NCBI RefSeq assembly: GCF_964340395.1
Contig: NC_135550.1
Coordinates: forward strand, 31,311,676-31,321,675
DNA: 10,000 bases
Origin: Glandiceps talaboti
Taxonomy: Eukaryota > Hemichordata > Enteropneusta > Spengelidae
Reading direction: 5' to 3'
Shown: one piece after another, positions 1-8,898 of the stretch
Numbering within the stretch: the stretch's first letter is position 1
How the letters are laid out: each line of letters opens with the position of its first letter
The notes under the pieces: generated by a model
Told to the model about the DNA's origin: nothing
The model's database searches: none
What the model saw: only the letters and a program-made list of their open reading frames with translations
Position numbers and translations under genes: made by a program

Positions 1-846
1 AGCATGGTCCCATCTTGCTCTCAATTCACTGTCAAACTAATGAATGATATCAGAAAAACGTTACTACATGGTAACATGTAAGTTTATCACACCAATAATA
101 TGTTATTCAAATTTACAATTGGCTTGTGAGTCACAACCAGAGCTCTAAAAGATGTTGGTTCTGAACAAAAGAATGACCCTATCTGCCAAGACAGCAATAA
201 TGCGATAACCTGGGAACGAATAATGGGCCTTTATAATATAGAACCACTGCTAATGTCTTGTGTACAATGTACCCCTTACCTTACTGAATTGAAATTCCAT
301 TGCGTCACTCCATGGATTAGAACTTAGTATAAACTCATCTTCTCCATATGTATATTTATAGGGCTTAGAGAAGTCCCTCTGAAAATCAAAACATCAGGAA
401 AATCAGGACTATATTCTGCCAATTGCCCCTCCCTTCTCTAGAGACAATGTCAAAATCGCGTCAAGTACACCGTCTGCAAGCAGGACTAATGCAGTTAGTA
501 CTAGTACATGGTGTGTGGATCTAAACATTGTAACGTATTATAATTGTGTGGTCTGTTTACGGTGCTTTGGTATGAGAAATGAAACGGAATATACCGTAAT
601 TAAGCGCCGGAAACTAAACAGGCTAAATCATGTGAAATGTGCCACATCATCACACTTTCAAATAATGGACCAAAACGTATCACATTCATTAAGTACGTTT
701 CTACATTAACCCCTGTATATGTTTTCTGCGCACTATGGTCTTTTTTATTTCAAAAATATGCTGAGGTTCTCTTAACAGTCTGTATAAACATAAAATGTTG
801 ACAACCCTACCGAAACCGGCGTTTTCTCGTCCATGGGAGCCGCCAT
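1..846 (-). CDS. 5' end of a split, unrecognised protein-coding gene (three exons, runs off the left edge)
   Basis: Proposed coding exons, read on the minus strand, are 846-811, 378-280 and 36-1. Exon 1 gives MAAPMDEKTPVS and ends at TCG|GTAGGG. Exon 2 follows a T-rich acceptor (gttttgattttcag), codes 33 residues including YGEDEFILSSNPW, and ends AAG|GTAAGG. Exon 3 follows acceptor tctgatatcattcattag and reads FDSELRARWDHA to the window edge. All three introns boundaries are phase 0 (introns 379-810 and 37-279), so the 57 visible residues stay in one frame. The start is the first Met after an in-frame stop at 912-910 and has a strong context (AACATGG). The peptide is acidic and hydrophilic, with no signal peptide or membrane segment visible. 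I do not recognise the family, and function is unknown. Exon 2 also has a tandem alternative donor 6 bases earlier (285). Seen: splice signals, phase and start context. Inferred: that they form one gene. Confidence 0.6.
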
Positions 847-849
847 GTT
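839..849 (-). promoter_or_regulatory. YY1-type site overlapping the start codon
   Basis: Read on the minus strand, this is AACATGGCGGC, an exact match to the YY1 consensus AAnATGGCGGC. Its ATG is the proposed initiator. In vertebrates, YY1 sites in this orientation are known to lie just downstream of transcription starts and often contain the translation start, giving proteins that begin Met-Ala. The same arrangement here supports both the strand and the start of the gene. Confidence 0.5.
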
Positions 850-960
850 GATTGTTGAATCATACGTAAGAATATTTAGAGGGCGCTCTCTTATATCGAT
901 TACTTCGATTCACTCGAGAACTCACTCACGTCGCACGTCGTCAAGCGCTTTGATCACATG
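847..960 (-). promoter_or_regulatory. CpG-dense putative promoter of the minus-strand gene
   Basis: From about 805 to 958 there are roughly 15 CpG dinucleotides in 150 bp, far denser than the AT-rich surroundings. Read on the minus strand, a TATA-like TATAAG lies at 895-890, about 45-50 bases before the ATG at 846. A start site some 30 bases downstream would leave a very short 5' UTR. A perfect donor-like GTGAGT (minus strand, about 927-922) could mark an alternative 5' exon. A core resembling the CTCF motif (TAGAGGGCGCT) lies on the plus strand at 877-887, but the left half of that motif is missing. Promoter activity is inferred from composition and position. Confidence 0.4.
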
Positions 961-990
961 GAAAAGGACGAATAATCAATTTTGTTCTCG
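961..990 (+). repeat. Copy 1 of a 30-bp duplicated element
   Basis: Pattern GAAAAGnnnGAATAATCAATTT followed by a pyrimidine-rich CTC segment. The same pattern recurs exactly 180 bp downstream at 1141. The first 22 positions differ at only 3 sites. The AATAATCAATT core could be a homeodomain-type site. It lies upstream of the minus-strand gene's putative promoter. Confidence 0.5.
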
Positions 991-1140
991 CGATTTCAAA
1001 TAATATTTTCTTATTTTCCCTATATTTCAAATAAAGCCACAGTTATGTTAAACACTCACTGCGCAATGTGTTGGCAAATAGCCTGTCAGTTTGTTCTAGG
1101 ATTAGCAATCTAAAAAGTTGGGAAACTCTGATAGGACAGG

Positions 1141-1170
1141 GAAAAGTATGAATAATCAATTTCCTCTCAC
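1141..1170 (+). repeat. Copy 2 of the 30-bp duplicated element
   Basis: Partner of the copy at 961-990, reading GAAAAGTATGAATAATCAATTT and then CCTCTCAC. The intervening 150 bp are not obviously repeated, so this is not a simple 180-bp tandem duplication unless that part has diverged. Confidence 0.5.
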
Positions 1171-1352
1171 TGTTTTTTCCTTTGATATATGGCGTGGGCC
1201 AATGACAAATATTTCAGATGATATGCTACTGCAAATTTAACTAAGACAATGGAATCGTCAAATAGTCTTGACGAATTTCAGTTGAATGATATGTCTTTCA
1301 GCTCATTCTTATCTTGAGCTAACTCACATGACCTAGCTAGAAATATAGAACA

Positions 1353-1362
1353 CCCCCCCCCC
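1353..1362 (+). repeat. Poly-C run (C10)
   Basis: Ten consecutive C, seven bases before the left terminal repeat of the transposon-like element. Confidence 0.9.
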
Positions 1363-1368
1363 GCGTTT

Positions 1369-1389
1369 TTAGGGAGTCTTCAGTAATTA
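1369..1389 (+). repeat. Left terminal inverted repeat
   Basis: Pairs with 2157-2177. Identical blocks of 8 and 10 bases are separated by three mismatched bases. Confidence 0.7.
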
Positions 1390-1430
1390 CAGGGGCGGGC
1401 AAAATCAGGCCCTGGCTGTTGTGTGAAATT

Positions 1431-1477
1431 TGACCCTCCCCCAATCCATTGTGCAAAAAAGTGACCTTCCCTCAATT
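1431..1477 (+). repeat. Left subterminal repeat modules
   Basis: TGACCCTCCCCCAATC at 1431-1446 is followed by the diverged copy TGACCTTCCCTCAATT at 1462-1477 (13 of 16 identical). An exact third copy lies near the right end at 2079-2094. Repeated subterminal modules like these are often transposase-binding sites, which is an inference here. Confidence 0.6.
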
Positions 1478-1954
1478 TACTTTCTCTAAAACATGAACCG
1501 CTCCCCCGTTAAAATATTTCAAAACCATTTGGTTTAATGCTTTCAGACATGGAAAATGACACTAGTCCCAGAATCAATGGTTTACAGGACTTAATCCCAC
1601 CGCTACCACCACGTTTGAAAGTTTTAAAGGCATTGCTTATTTCCAACTACTGCCACCGGGGTAAATTTGTGTTAAATCGGCACTACATTAATCAATACCT
1701 GTATTTGAATCTCATTGGCTGAGTTAATGGCCCGAACATTAACTGCTCTAAATAAGTTTAGTAGCTGACACACTCCCTACACTCCCTACATTCTCGGGAC
1801 CGAGGTCAACATCTCCAAAACATTATCCCCAATATCTTACCCAACTGCTTCTGTTTTATTCCTGTAAGGCCCACTTATCTCCTCACATATCAACTGAAAA
1901 TTAATTTATTACATGGTTGTCAGCACAGCAGCAATTTGATCTGATATTACGGTA

Positions 1955-1979
1955 CCTAACCCTAACCTTCACCCTAACC
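1955..1979 (+). repeat. Short degenerate telomere-like tract
   Basis: CCTAACCCTAACC, then a TTCA interruption and CCCTAACC. This is about three units of the TTAGGG-type telomere repeat in C-rich orientation, inside the mobile element. It is too short to be a real telomere. Confidence 0.5.
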
Positions 1980-1985
1980 AATGCT

Positions 1986-2024
1986 GCAGCAGTGGGATGT
2001 AGAACCGGTGGCAGCAATGGGATG
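1986..2024 (+). repeat. 25-bp spaced direct repeat inside the element
   Basis: GCAGCAGTGGGATG (1986-1999) recurs as GCAGCAATGGGATG (2011-2024) with one mismatch, 25 bp apart. Confidence 0.5.
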
Positions 2025-2070
2025 CCAAAATCACAAAATAATGCAAAGTTAGAAAATACAATGAGTCAAA

Positions 2071-2144
2071 GTAAACTGTGACCCTCCCCCAATCTCCATT
2101 TTCTAAAATATGGCTCTCACCAACCGATTTGTAAACTGTGACCC
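2071..2144 (+). repeat. Right subterminal repeats of the element
   Basis: GTAAACTGTGACCC occurs exactly at 2071-2084 and 2131-2144, 60 bp apart. The first copy runs into the TGACCCTCCCCCAATC module shared with the left end. Confidence 0.65.
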
Positions 2145-2156
2145 CATTCCCGGCCC

Positions 2157-2177
2157 TAATTACTGAGTGCTCCCTAA
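2157..2177 (-). repeat. Right terminal inverted repeat
   Basis: Reverse complement of the left terminal repeat with three consecutive mismatches, ending ...CTCCCTAA on the plus strand. Confidence 0.7.
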
Positions 2178-2215
2178 GTCGGGTTCCATTGTCCTCTTTC
2201 TATCATTTTTTTTAT

Positions 2216-2227
2216 CCCCCCCCCCCC
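2216..2227 (+). repeat. Poly-C run (C12)
   Basis: Twelve C after an AT-rich lead-in (ttttttttat), 38 bp beyond the right end of the transposon-like element. Confidence 0.9.
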
Positions 2228-2241
2228 ACGATTAACTTCTC

Positions 2242-2403
2242 TCACCGTGCATTCTTGATTCTCAAAAGAGAGCTTTCTGTTCTGTTTATATATGTTGTCG
2301 TCCACTGGAAGCCTACCTTTTCTGCCGTGAGATTTGTTTTCCAACCCAGAGGACCCGGGATCAGTGTTGTTAGTTTTGCCTGTCTTGTATCATATGGATG
2401 CAT
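2242..2403 (-). CDS. Possible short ORF or exon, unrecognised (53 codons)
   Basis: Minus-strand ORF from ATG at 2403 to TGA at 2242. The composition is protein-like, rich in Thr, Lys, Arg, Pro and Gly, with the segment LIPGPLGWKTNLTAEKVGF in the middle, and it is more GC-rich than its surroundings. A donor-like CG|GTGAGA sits at its end (intron from 2246), so it could be an exon cut off by that stop. Against this, there is an in-frame TGA directly before the ATG, a weak start context, no pyrimidine-tract acceptor, and the plus strand is also open here. Function unknown. Confidence 0.2.
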   Translation of the reverse strand: MHPYDTRQAKLTTLIPGPLGWKTNLTAEKVGFQWTTTYINRTESSLLRIKNAR

Positions 2404-2885
2404 TCAGCTTATTTTTATTTCCCAAAGCCTAAAGTTTTAACTGGCTTAGTTTGTCTGCATCTCAAGACATGCTGCTCAGTGTAAACAAGTTTCAAAAGGA
2501 CGTTCACAAATCGTCAAAAGCATGCCATATTGTCAACAAAGATGGAGGCACTGTGATAAATAGAAATATTGCGTCTCTTCATACTTTAATCTATCACTGA
2601 TTCTGTTTTGGAGTATTTCATCAGCCTGCTATTCAGACTTCCACTAACTCGGGGCAACAAAAGAAGAATTTTTGGATTTGGTGGAAGAAAAATTAATAGA
2701 ATCATCCTATTGCTCTTTTCCTGACAACGGAATAGAACTTCATCTAAATATTGTCAATTTCTCGCCGCTCCATCCAAAACTTCAAGATAGACGTAGACAG
2801 TGCAGATCGAAGACGTGAAATTCTACGAAACGACTCGCACGTATAGTACTAGTATATAAGCTATCTATAAGCTAAGTATGTTTGT
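2404..2885. other. Region without a supported gene
   Basis: AT-rich single-copy-looking sequence. AAGATGGAGGC at about 2539 resembles a YY1 site with one mismatch, but its ATG opens only four codons and there is no CpG enrichment. A two-unit 11-bp tandem (TATAAGCTATC, then TATAAGCTA) lies at 2855-2874. Confidence 0.5.
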
Positions 2886-2922
2886 CCATAGACAGTGGAG
2901 AACACTTCTCCACCGTCTATGG
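2886..2922. repeat. Near-perfect hairpin, 17-bp stem with 3-base loop
   Basis: CCATAGACAGTGGAGAA (2886-2902), loop CAC, then TTCTCCACCGTCTATGG (2906-2922). Sixteen of 17 pairs are Watson-Crick, with a single A/C mismatch. The stem ends abruptly on both sides, is about half GC and stands out from AT-rich flanks. The stem is short for a microRNA precursor and the loop too small. A cruciform-forming palindrome or the core of a dispersed short inverted repeat is more likely. Confidence 0.75.
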
Positions 2923-3611
2923 TTACTCGATCACCGTTGACAATACATTGACATAAAGGGTTTTTAGATGTTGTTTTATCATTTTTTCTGCAGTGTTATT
3001 AGTTAACGTTTATTTGTGCACGTTGTTATTGTATTTTGTCTTTATTACTACTAGTAAGTTGATATCTATATAGCGTATATATTGTAATTTAGATTAGATG
3101 TGAACTCAGGCCTCACGTTCGATTTAGTCATGTAATCACTATACAAGCACGTCTTCAACATTTGTCAAATGCAAGAAAATCGAGAAAATAAATTGAATCA
3201 CTTTGCTTGCAAGACATTTATTAAAATAATATATTTCACAGGCGTAGTTATTTTATACAAAGACAATGTCACTCAGTAGGAATTAATGTAGTCTTGTATT
3301 TACTGGTCACTAAGAGAGCTGCATGCATGTAGTCAGCTGTCTTTAACATGTGCACAAATAGCGACTTCTAAGTTCGTCAAAACTGCCGTTAAAGTGATTA
3401 AATATTGTCACTTGAACTGAAAGAGACAACATGTACATGAAATATTTGAAATACATTTATGTAACATGTTGGCGTCTTATCCTTTTACGAGATGAATTGC
3501 TTGGAATGTTGGGACTGGTGTCTTGCAGTGTAAGTAACACATCTGCAATTCGATTCCATATATTTCAACGTTGAAAGATACAAAGTTGTTGGACCTTAGG
3601 TTTTGAAATAT
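2923..3611. other. AT-rich region without a supported gene
   Basis: T-rich non-coding-looking DNA. The only exon-like signal is 3492-3529 on the plus strand, 38 bp between acceptor tcttatccttttacgag and donor GTAAGT. Its translation is unusually rich in Cys and Trp, and it is not annotated as a gene. Confidence 0.5.
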
Positions 3612-3623
3612 CCCCCCCCCCCC
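3612..3623 (+). repeat. Poly-C run (C12)
   Basis: Twelve consecutive C in AT-rich DNA. Confidence 0.9.
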
Positions 3624-3971
3624 TCCAACATATTCCTGCTAAGTGCTGCCGACAAAATGTAACTGAAAACGCCATCCACGCGTATAGGTCTACAGGGTCA
3701 TTCAGCATTTGGACGAGATTAATGAACGGCTGAAAATGGCGGAAAGTGGAGTATTTAACCTTCAAGTTGTGCCGATGGAGTAATATATCCAGGCTTTTTC
3801 ACTGGATATTATGCGAAGTAAAGTGTTCACTACAAAACCATATTAGAAAGGTGATCTTCTTCTATATTGTTATGAATATAAAAATTATATACACAGACAA
3901 GACTGATATCGAAGTTATTGCATGATATGAGTACTTTCCATAAACATCGTTAAAGAAAAATAAAAACCTCA

Positions 3972-4002
3972 CACAGACAAAGGAGAAACTTCCTTTTCTG
4001 TG
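3972..4002. repeat. Bulged hairpin
   Basis: CACAG and AAAGGA on the left pair with TCCTTT and CTGTG on the right, with a small asymmetric internal loop (AC opposite T) and a six-base loop. It may be chance. Confidence 0.35.
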
Positions 4003-4250
4003 AAATAATACAAAATCATGGAACATTATTCACGATTACAAAACGTCGTAAAAAACAAAACGGGAAAACTGAAAATCGCCGTGACGGGAGGGGTTGTGAA
4101 TAGAAATACTATTATACAATTGACTTGGCGTATGACACCTCGGCTATTTGATATCAAGTGTTATATATCATACTACGACTGATGTAGGAAACTTGTGTAT
4201 ATTTACGGTCGGTGACACTTGACCAAATGTCAGGGGAGGCGTTGATGAGA

Positions 4251-4275
4251 CAGGTGCCCAACTTGAAAACACCTG
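4251..4275. promoter_or_regulatory. Inverted pair of CAGGTG E-boxes
   Basis: CAGGTG at 4251-4256 and CACCTG at 4270-4275, 13 bases apart in opposite orientation. CAGGTG is bound by Snail/ZEB and some bHLH factors. No promoter is evident nearby, so function is speculative. Confidence 0.2.
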
Positions 4276-5182
4276 GCTCCCTCCCCCCGGTCAGTTTTAA
4301 ATGACACGTCCCTGTAACTGTCAGATAGACAATGCGAGGAAAGAACGGTTTTGAGATCGAGCTTTCTTTTTCTCCCGTTTAAGTGATGTTCCGTTCGGTG
4401 TCGCTACATATGGCAAAAGTGATGCTACGAGTCTGCCAGATTCAAACTAAAAGCAGTCAGGAATTTGTACACAGCCATCGCCGAAAAGGCCAGTATATCT
4501 GTCAAACAATAGTGTATTTTCTTTTTTTAATTTGGGTAATTTGGGTAAAGAAATGTTTTTATTCTTAAAGCTTCGAAGTGAGTGCAATAGACATTTTAAA
4601 AACAGACACCAGTGCTTTCCCAAATTGTTGCAATGTAGATATTTTAGCGGACGTAAAAATAAAACACATGTAGTGCTCAAGGCTTCACCTCCTTGTAAGA
4701 AATAAATTGATGATTGGAGTTGAATGGCACCACATTATTCTGAGTCAAGAAGTTTTCCAATTTCGCTGTCACTACGATTACCATTCGATCTTGTTGAAAT
4801 CGATGGTTTGATCACTGTCCAGAAAATAATCGCTCAATCATGTCCACACTTCCTCAGCTACATATCATGATTAAAAGGGCACCCAGATGATAGCAAACAG
4901 ACTGCGACCTGCATATACATGTCTTGACATAGCTACGTATATTCAATATTGTTGTCTTCGTCTGTGGTGGTCCTTCAACGTCGCAGGTTAAGAAGAAATA
5001 CCTTGAAGTTAATTTTAGAATACCTTCATTCGGGCGGAAACAAAATCATACAGAAAACATTGGGCGAAGTAGGAAACTATGCTGAGGATTTCTTTGGATT
5101 CTTTTTATTTTATTTCCCAAATAACTTTGAATTCCTTGTTGCGATGTAAAAAGAATAATTCAGAATTGTGTGACAATGATAG

Positions 5183-5252
5183 GTTTGTTTGTTTGTTTGT
5201 TTGTTTGTTTGTTTGTTTGTTTGATTTGTTTTGTTTGTTTTGTTTGTTTTTG
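5183..5252 (+). repeat. (GTTT)n microsatellite
   Basis: About ten perfect GTTT units to about 5222, then imperfect TTTGTTTTG repeats to about 5252. In the opposite sense it is a (CAAA)n tract, as found at tails of some retroposons, but no element body was recognised beside it. Confidence 0.9.
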
Positions 5253-5445
5253 TAAAGAAAGGCAATCGAACGAAATCTGCGGATCACTATGATTAAACAC
5301 TACCAGCCTTGGATGTTTGAAATGAGTTGTACTGATAGGAAAAATAAAGCAGTTGGTGCAAGTTTGTTCCTCAGATACCAAATACCCTATAGAAAGACAC
5401 ATAAAGAGAAAAATACGTACATTTCGGCAAACGTCAACCGTGACC

Positions 5446-5481
<36 letters not shown>

Positions 5482-5482
5482 G
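5446..5482 (+). repeat. (GTCT)9 microsatellite
   Basis: First perfect block of the compound microsatellite, about nine GTCT units. Confidence 0.95.
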
Positions 5483-5579
5483 ACTGTGTCAGTACGTCTG
5501 TGTTGGTATGTCTCTGTCTCTGTCTCTCTCTATATGTATGTCTCTAGCTCTGTCTCTGTCTGTCTCTGTCTCTATCTCT
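5483..5579 (+). repeat. Degenerate TCTG/TCTC spacer
   Basis: Imperfect mixture of TCTG, TCTC, TATG and AGCTC steps, likely a decayed part of the same array. Confidence 0.7.
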
Positions 5580-5581
5580 GC

Positions 5582-5622
<41 letters not shown>
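5580..5622 (+). repeat. (CTGT)n microsatellite, second block
   Basis: About ten near-perfect CTGT units, followed by a short imperfect stretch to 5650. Confidence 0.95.
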
Positions 5623-5624
<2 letters not shown>

Positions 5625-5652
5625 GTCTCTTCTGTCACTGTCTGTCTGACTA

Positions 5653-5694
5653 ACTGACTGACTGACTGACTGACTGTCTATGTATGTATGTATG
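5653..5694 (+). repeat. (ACTG)n then (TATG)n blocks
   Basis: About six ACTG units (5653-5676) pass directly into about four TATG units (5679-5694). Each unit differs by one or two bases from the neighbouring CTGT blocks, as expected if new motifs arose by point mutation and then expanded. Confidence 0.9.
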
Positions 5695-5730
5695 TTTCTC
5701 TCTCCCGTCTCTCACTCTTTCTCTCTACGC

Positions 5731-5885
<155 letters not shown>

Positions 5886-5986
5886 TGTAATCAGTATAAG
5901 TAATCCAAGTCGGGGTTGTAGTCACCCAACTATACATATCAGCGCAAATCAGAAAGCGTGAAATTTTCCTGACTGATTTTCATTAG

Positions 5987-6090
5987 ATATTCATATATGG
6001 ATGGTATGGTTTTCATTTTCACTAAGGAAAACATACAAAGGAATTTGTATGATTGCACAACTTCGGGACCTTGTAAAGAAATTATTTGAG
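5987..6090 (+). CDS. Candidate internal exon, unrecognised
   Basis: The acceptor ends cctgactgattttcattag, with a consensus-like CTGAC branch point, and the donor is GAG|GTAACT. The 104 bp are open in the frame that starts two bases in, and end in phase 0. The C-terminal part reads GICMIAQLRDLVKKLFE. If the intron were retained, the frame would end at TGA 6145-6147. The minus strand is open over the same bases for 88 codons, which weakens the case. Family not recognised. Confidence 0.22.
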
Positions 6091-6647
6091 GTAACTCGAG
6101 TATGTGCCCCTCCCATAGAGAAACTAGAGAGTTTGCTTAAGATTTGATTGCTATTACAGATGAAGAAATTCCAGACGTTCAACTTCTTGACTCGGAGACA
6201 TGTCTGGACAAATATTGGAATTCCATTTTTATGAAAAACTTTTATCAATGTGACCACTGTTTACCTTAAAATTGGATCGATGGATAACGAAAGAATGTCT
6301 AGATGATCGAAGGTTAAAATAATTGTTAGATGTCACAGAAAGATAAAGCTAAAACAAAAAAGTGTTTTCAATGGATTTTGGGCGCGAAAATATTTGAGAA
6401 GGATTTCAATAAGATGAACAACAAAGAGCTTTCGTCTTGATAAAGATAACGGTCATGGTTATTCTGTCGCGATCCAAATACATTTATGAACCAATCGAAC
6501 ACATATTCATGCAGACTTTTGTTTATATTTTTGGGGATTAAAAGTGGAAGTACTTGACGGTGGTAATATGATTGTAAATCAAACTCGATCTTAGATTTGA
6601 CATTTGTTAAAGAAATATCCTCCTAGACTTGCTTCTCCCTATTTCAG

Positions 6648-6677
6648 TGCTGGTTGAGTTCGTATATAGTTTTCAAA
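6648..6677 (+). CDS. Candidate 30-bp microexon, unrecognised
   Basis: Acceptor cttgcttctccctatttcag and donor AAA|GTAAGT are among the best splice sites in the window, exactly 30 bp apart, so including or skipping it would keep frame. The phase-0 reading is CWLSSYIVFK, and a second frame is also open (LVEFVYSFQ). A phase-0 join to 5987-6090 upstream and to 6781-6823 downstream (LKLVLLSDIKLWHQ, donor AAG|GTATGA) is possible. The exon is too short to prove coding. Confidence 0.22.
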
Positions 6678-7090
6678 GTAAGTTCAGACCACTACATGCA
6701 GAGCGCAATCATGCACTCGATATCTTTAATTGACATTAGAAGCAACTGTAGAATATCTGGCTTAACGCAAATATCTATAGTTGAAGTTGGTGCTACTCTC
6801 GGACATTAAACTGTGGCATCAAGGTATGAGGGCCAGTTCTACATGTAATATAGCTGGAAAGAATGGGTCATTGAAAACAATTGTATAGATGTTGAGAAGC
6901 TTTCATTGAAAGACACGTATATTGATGAGTGTGGGAAAGAGTCTGCAAGATTTATATTTTGGGACTTTTAAAGCATCGTCTTGGGGTATGCTGCTGCTGC
7001 TGCAATAACCAATGTTTGAAGGTGATATAAAGGTGATATTGTACCATGCATGATTTGCTGCAGGATAGTTTCAAATGTACTGTAGAAAAA

Positions 7091-8456
<1,366 letters not shown>

Positions 8457-8479
8457 GCAAACACTTGCAACGTGTTTGC
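8457..8479. repeat. Perfect 8-bp inverted repeat
   Basis: GCAAACAC, seven-base spacer TTGCAAC, then GTGTTTGC. A small hairpin with no poly-T run that would mark it as a terminator. Confidence 0.5.
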
Positions 8480-8884
8480 AAACTTTTAGTAAAAGGTGAC
8501 GGGGTCCTACATCGTACGTTAATTAGCCTCCCATCGAGAAGATGTTCGGGGTCGGAGGTTCCCTAACCACGCAGAACTGAACAACCTTTCTCCTGTTATG
8601 TAGTTTCTTTACGATATCAAATTATCGTCAAATAATGAATTGTAATCACAATATCAGAAGGGTATCAAACATATAAGTTACATCGCTATTTTCAAATTCA
8701 TCACTTGATTCTGAAAAAAAAAATCCTATCATATCAAGTAGAAGTTGTAATGATATTCTGATACCAACATATCAGAATTATTCATTATTTCATTCAAAGC
8801 TTAAATAGCTGTCTCATTTTTTTCAATATCACCACTTGGCATGATTACGACGTTACTGATAAGTACTGTATCCCATTTTGGATT
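8480..8884. other. Region without a supported gene
   Basis: A slightly GC-richer patch at 8490-8590 carries no open frame of note. It is followed by AT-rich DNA with a 9-bp stem (ATTCTGATA / TATCAGAAT, about 8754-8778) and scattered ATATCA words. Confidence 0.45.
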
Positions 8885-8898
8885 CCCCCCCCCCCCCC
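8885..8898 (+). repeat. Poly-C run (C14)
   Basis: Fourteen consecutive C, the longest homopolymer of this kind in the window. Confidence 0.9.

Larger units (their letters stand above)
1004..1368. other. Upstream spacer without a recognised gene
   Basis: AT-rich sequence between the putative promoter and the transposon-like element. It contains the second 30-bp repeat copy and ends in a C10 run. No ORF or splice-bounded exon was supported. Confidence 0.5.
1369..2177. mobile_element. Non-autonomous DNA-transposon-like element with terminal inverted repeats
   Basis: The left end at 1369-1389 reads TTAGGGAG-TCT-TCAGTAATTA. The reverse complement of the right end (2177-2157) reads TTAGGGAG-CAC-TCAGTAATTA, so 18 of 21 bases match, and both ends continue into a G-rich stretch. 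TA dinucleotides at 1370-1371 and 2175-2176 could be a TA target-site duplication, or the TTA/TAA may belong to the repeat itself. The interior of about 800 bp has no transposase-like ORF, which makes it MITE-like or a deletion derivative. Near each end the same strand carries TGACCCTCCCCCAATC (1431-1446 and 2079-2094), so the subterminal repeats are direct rather than inverted. A TA duplication would suit Tc1/mariner-type transposition, but the family is not identified. Confidence 0.7.
3624..5182. other. Long region without a supported gene
   Basis: AT-rich, A-rich around 3950-4070. It holds a bulged hairpin (3972-4002) and a pair of inverted E-boxes (4251-4275). A plus-strand segment at about 4641-4693, between acceptor gtagatattttag and donor GTAAGA, is open for 17 codons but is too short to assert. 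Open frames here lack splice or start support. Confidence 0.5.

Noticed and set aside
91-182. Alternative minus-strand exon between the proposed exons 2 and 3
   Set aside because: It is open for about 30 codons after acceptor cttggcag, but needs a weak GTGATA donor and a 62-bp intron. A direct exon 2 to exon 3 join is simpler and uses a better acceptor.
379-500. TACTAAC branch-point-like site (500-494, minus strand) with acceptor gcttgcag at 474
   Set aside because: A good-looking acceptor, but in the phase set by exon 1 the frame stops after seven codons. It is kept only as a possible cryptic site in intron 1.
833-1003. Plus-strand 56-codon ORF starting in GCCGCCATG, with a GTAAGA donor inside
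   Set aside because: It overlaps the minus-strand first exon, whose start context, YY1 orientation and phase-consistent downstream exons are stronger. The plus-strand peptide is a Ser/Arg/Thr-rich shadow.
2138-2440. 100-codon plus-strand ORF
   Set aside because: It begins inside the transposon end, runs through a poly-C tract (Pro-Pro-Pro) and is a hydrophobic antisense shadow with no family resemblance.
5991-6257. Minus-strand 88-codon ORF
   Set aside because: No splice or start support; antisense to a segment with better plus-strand splice sites.
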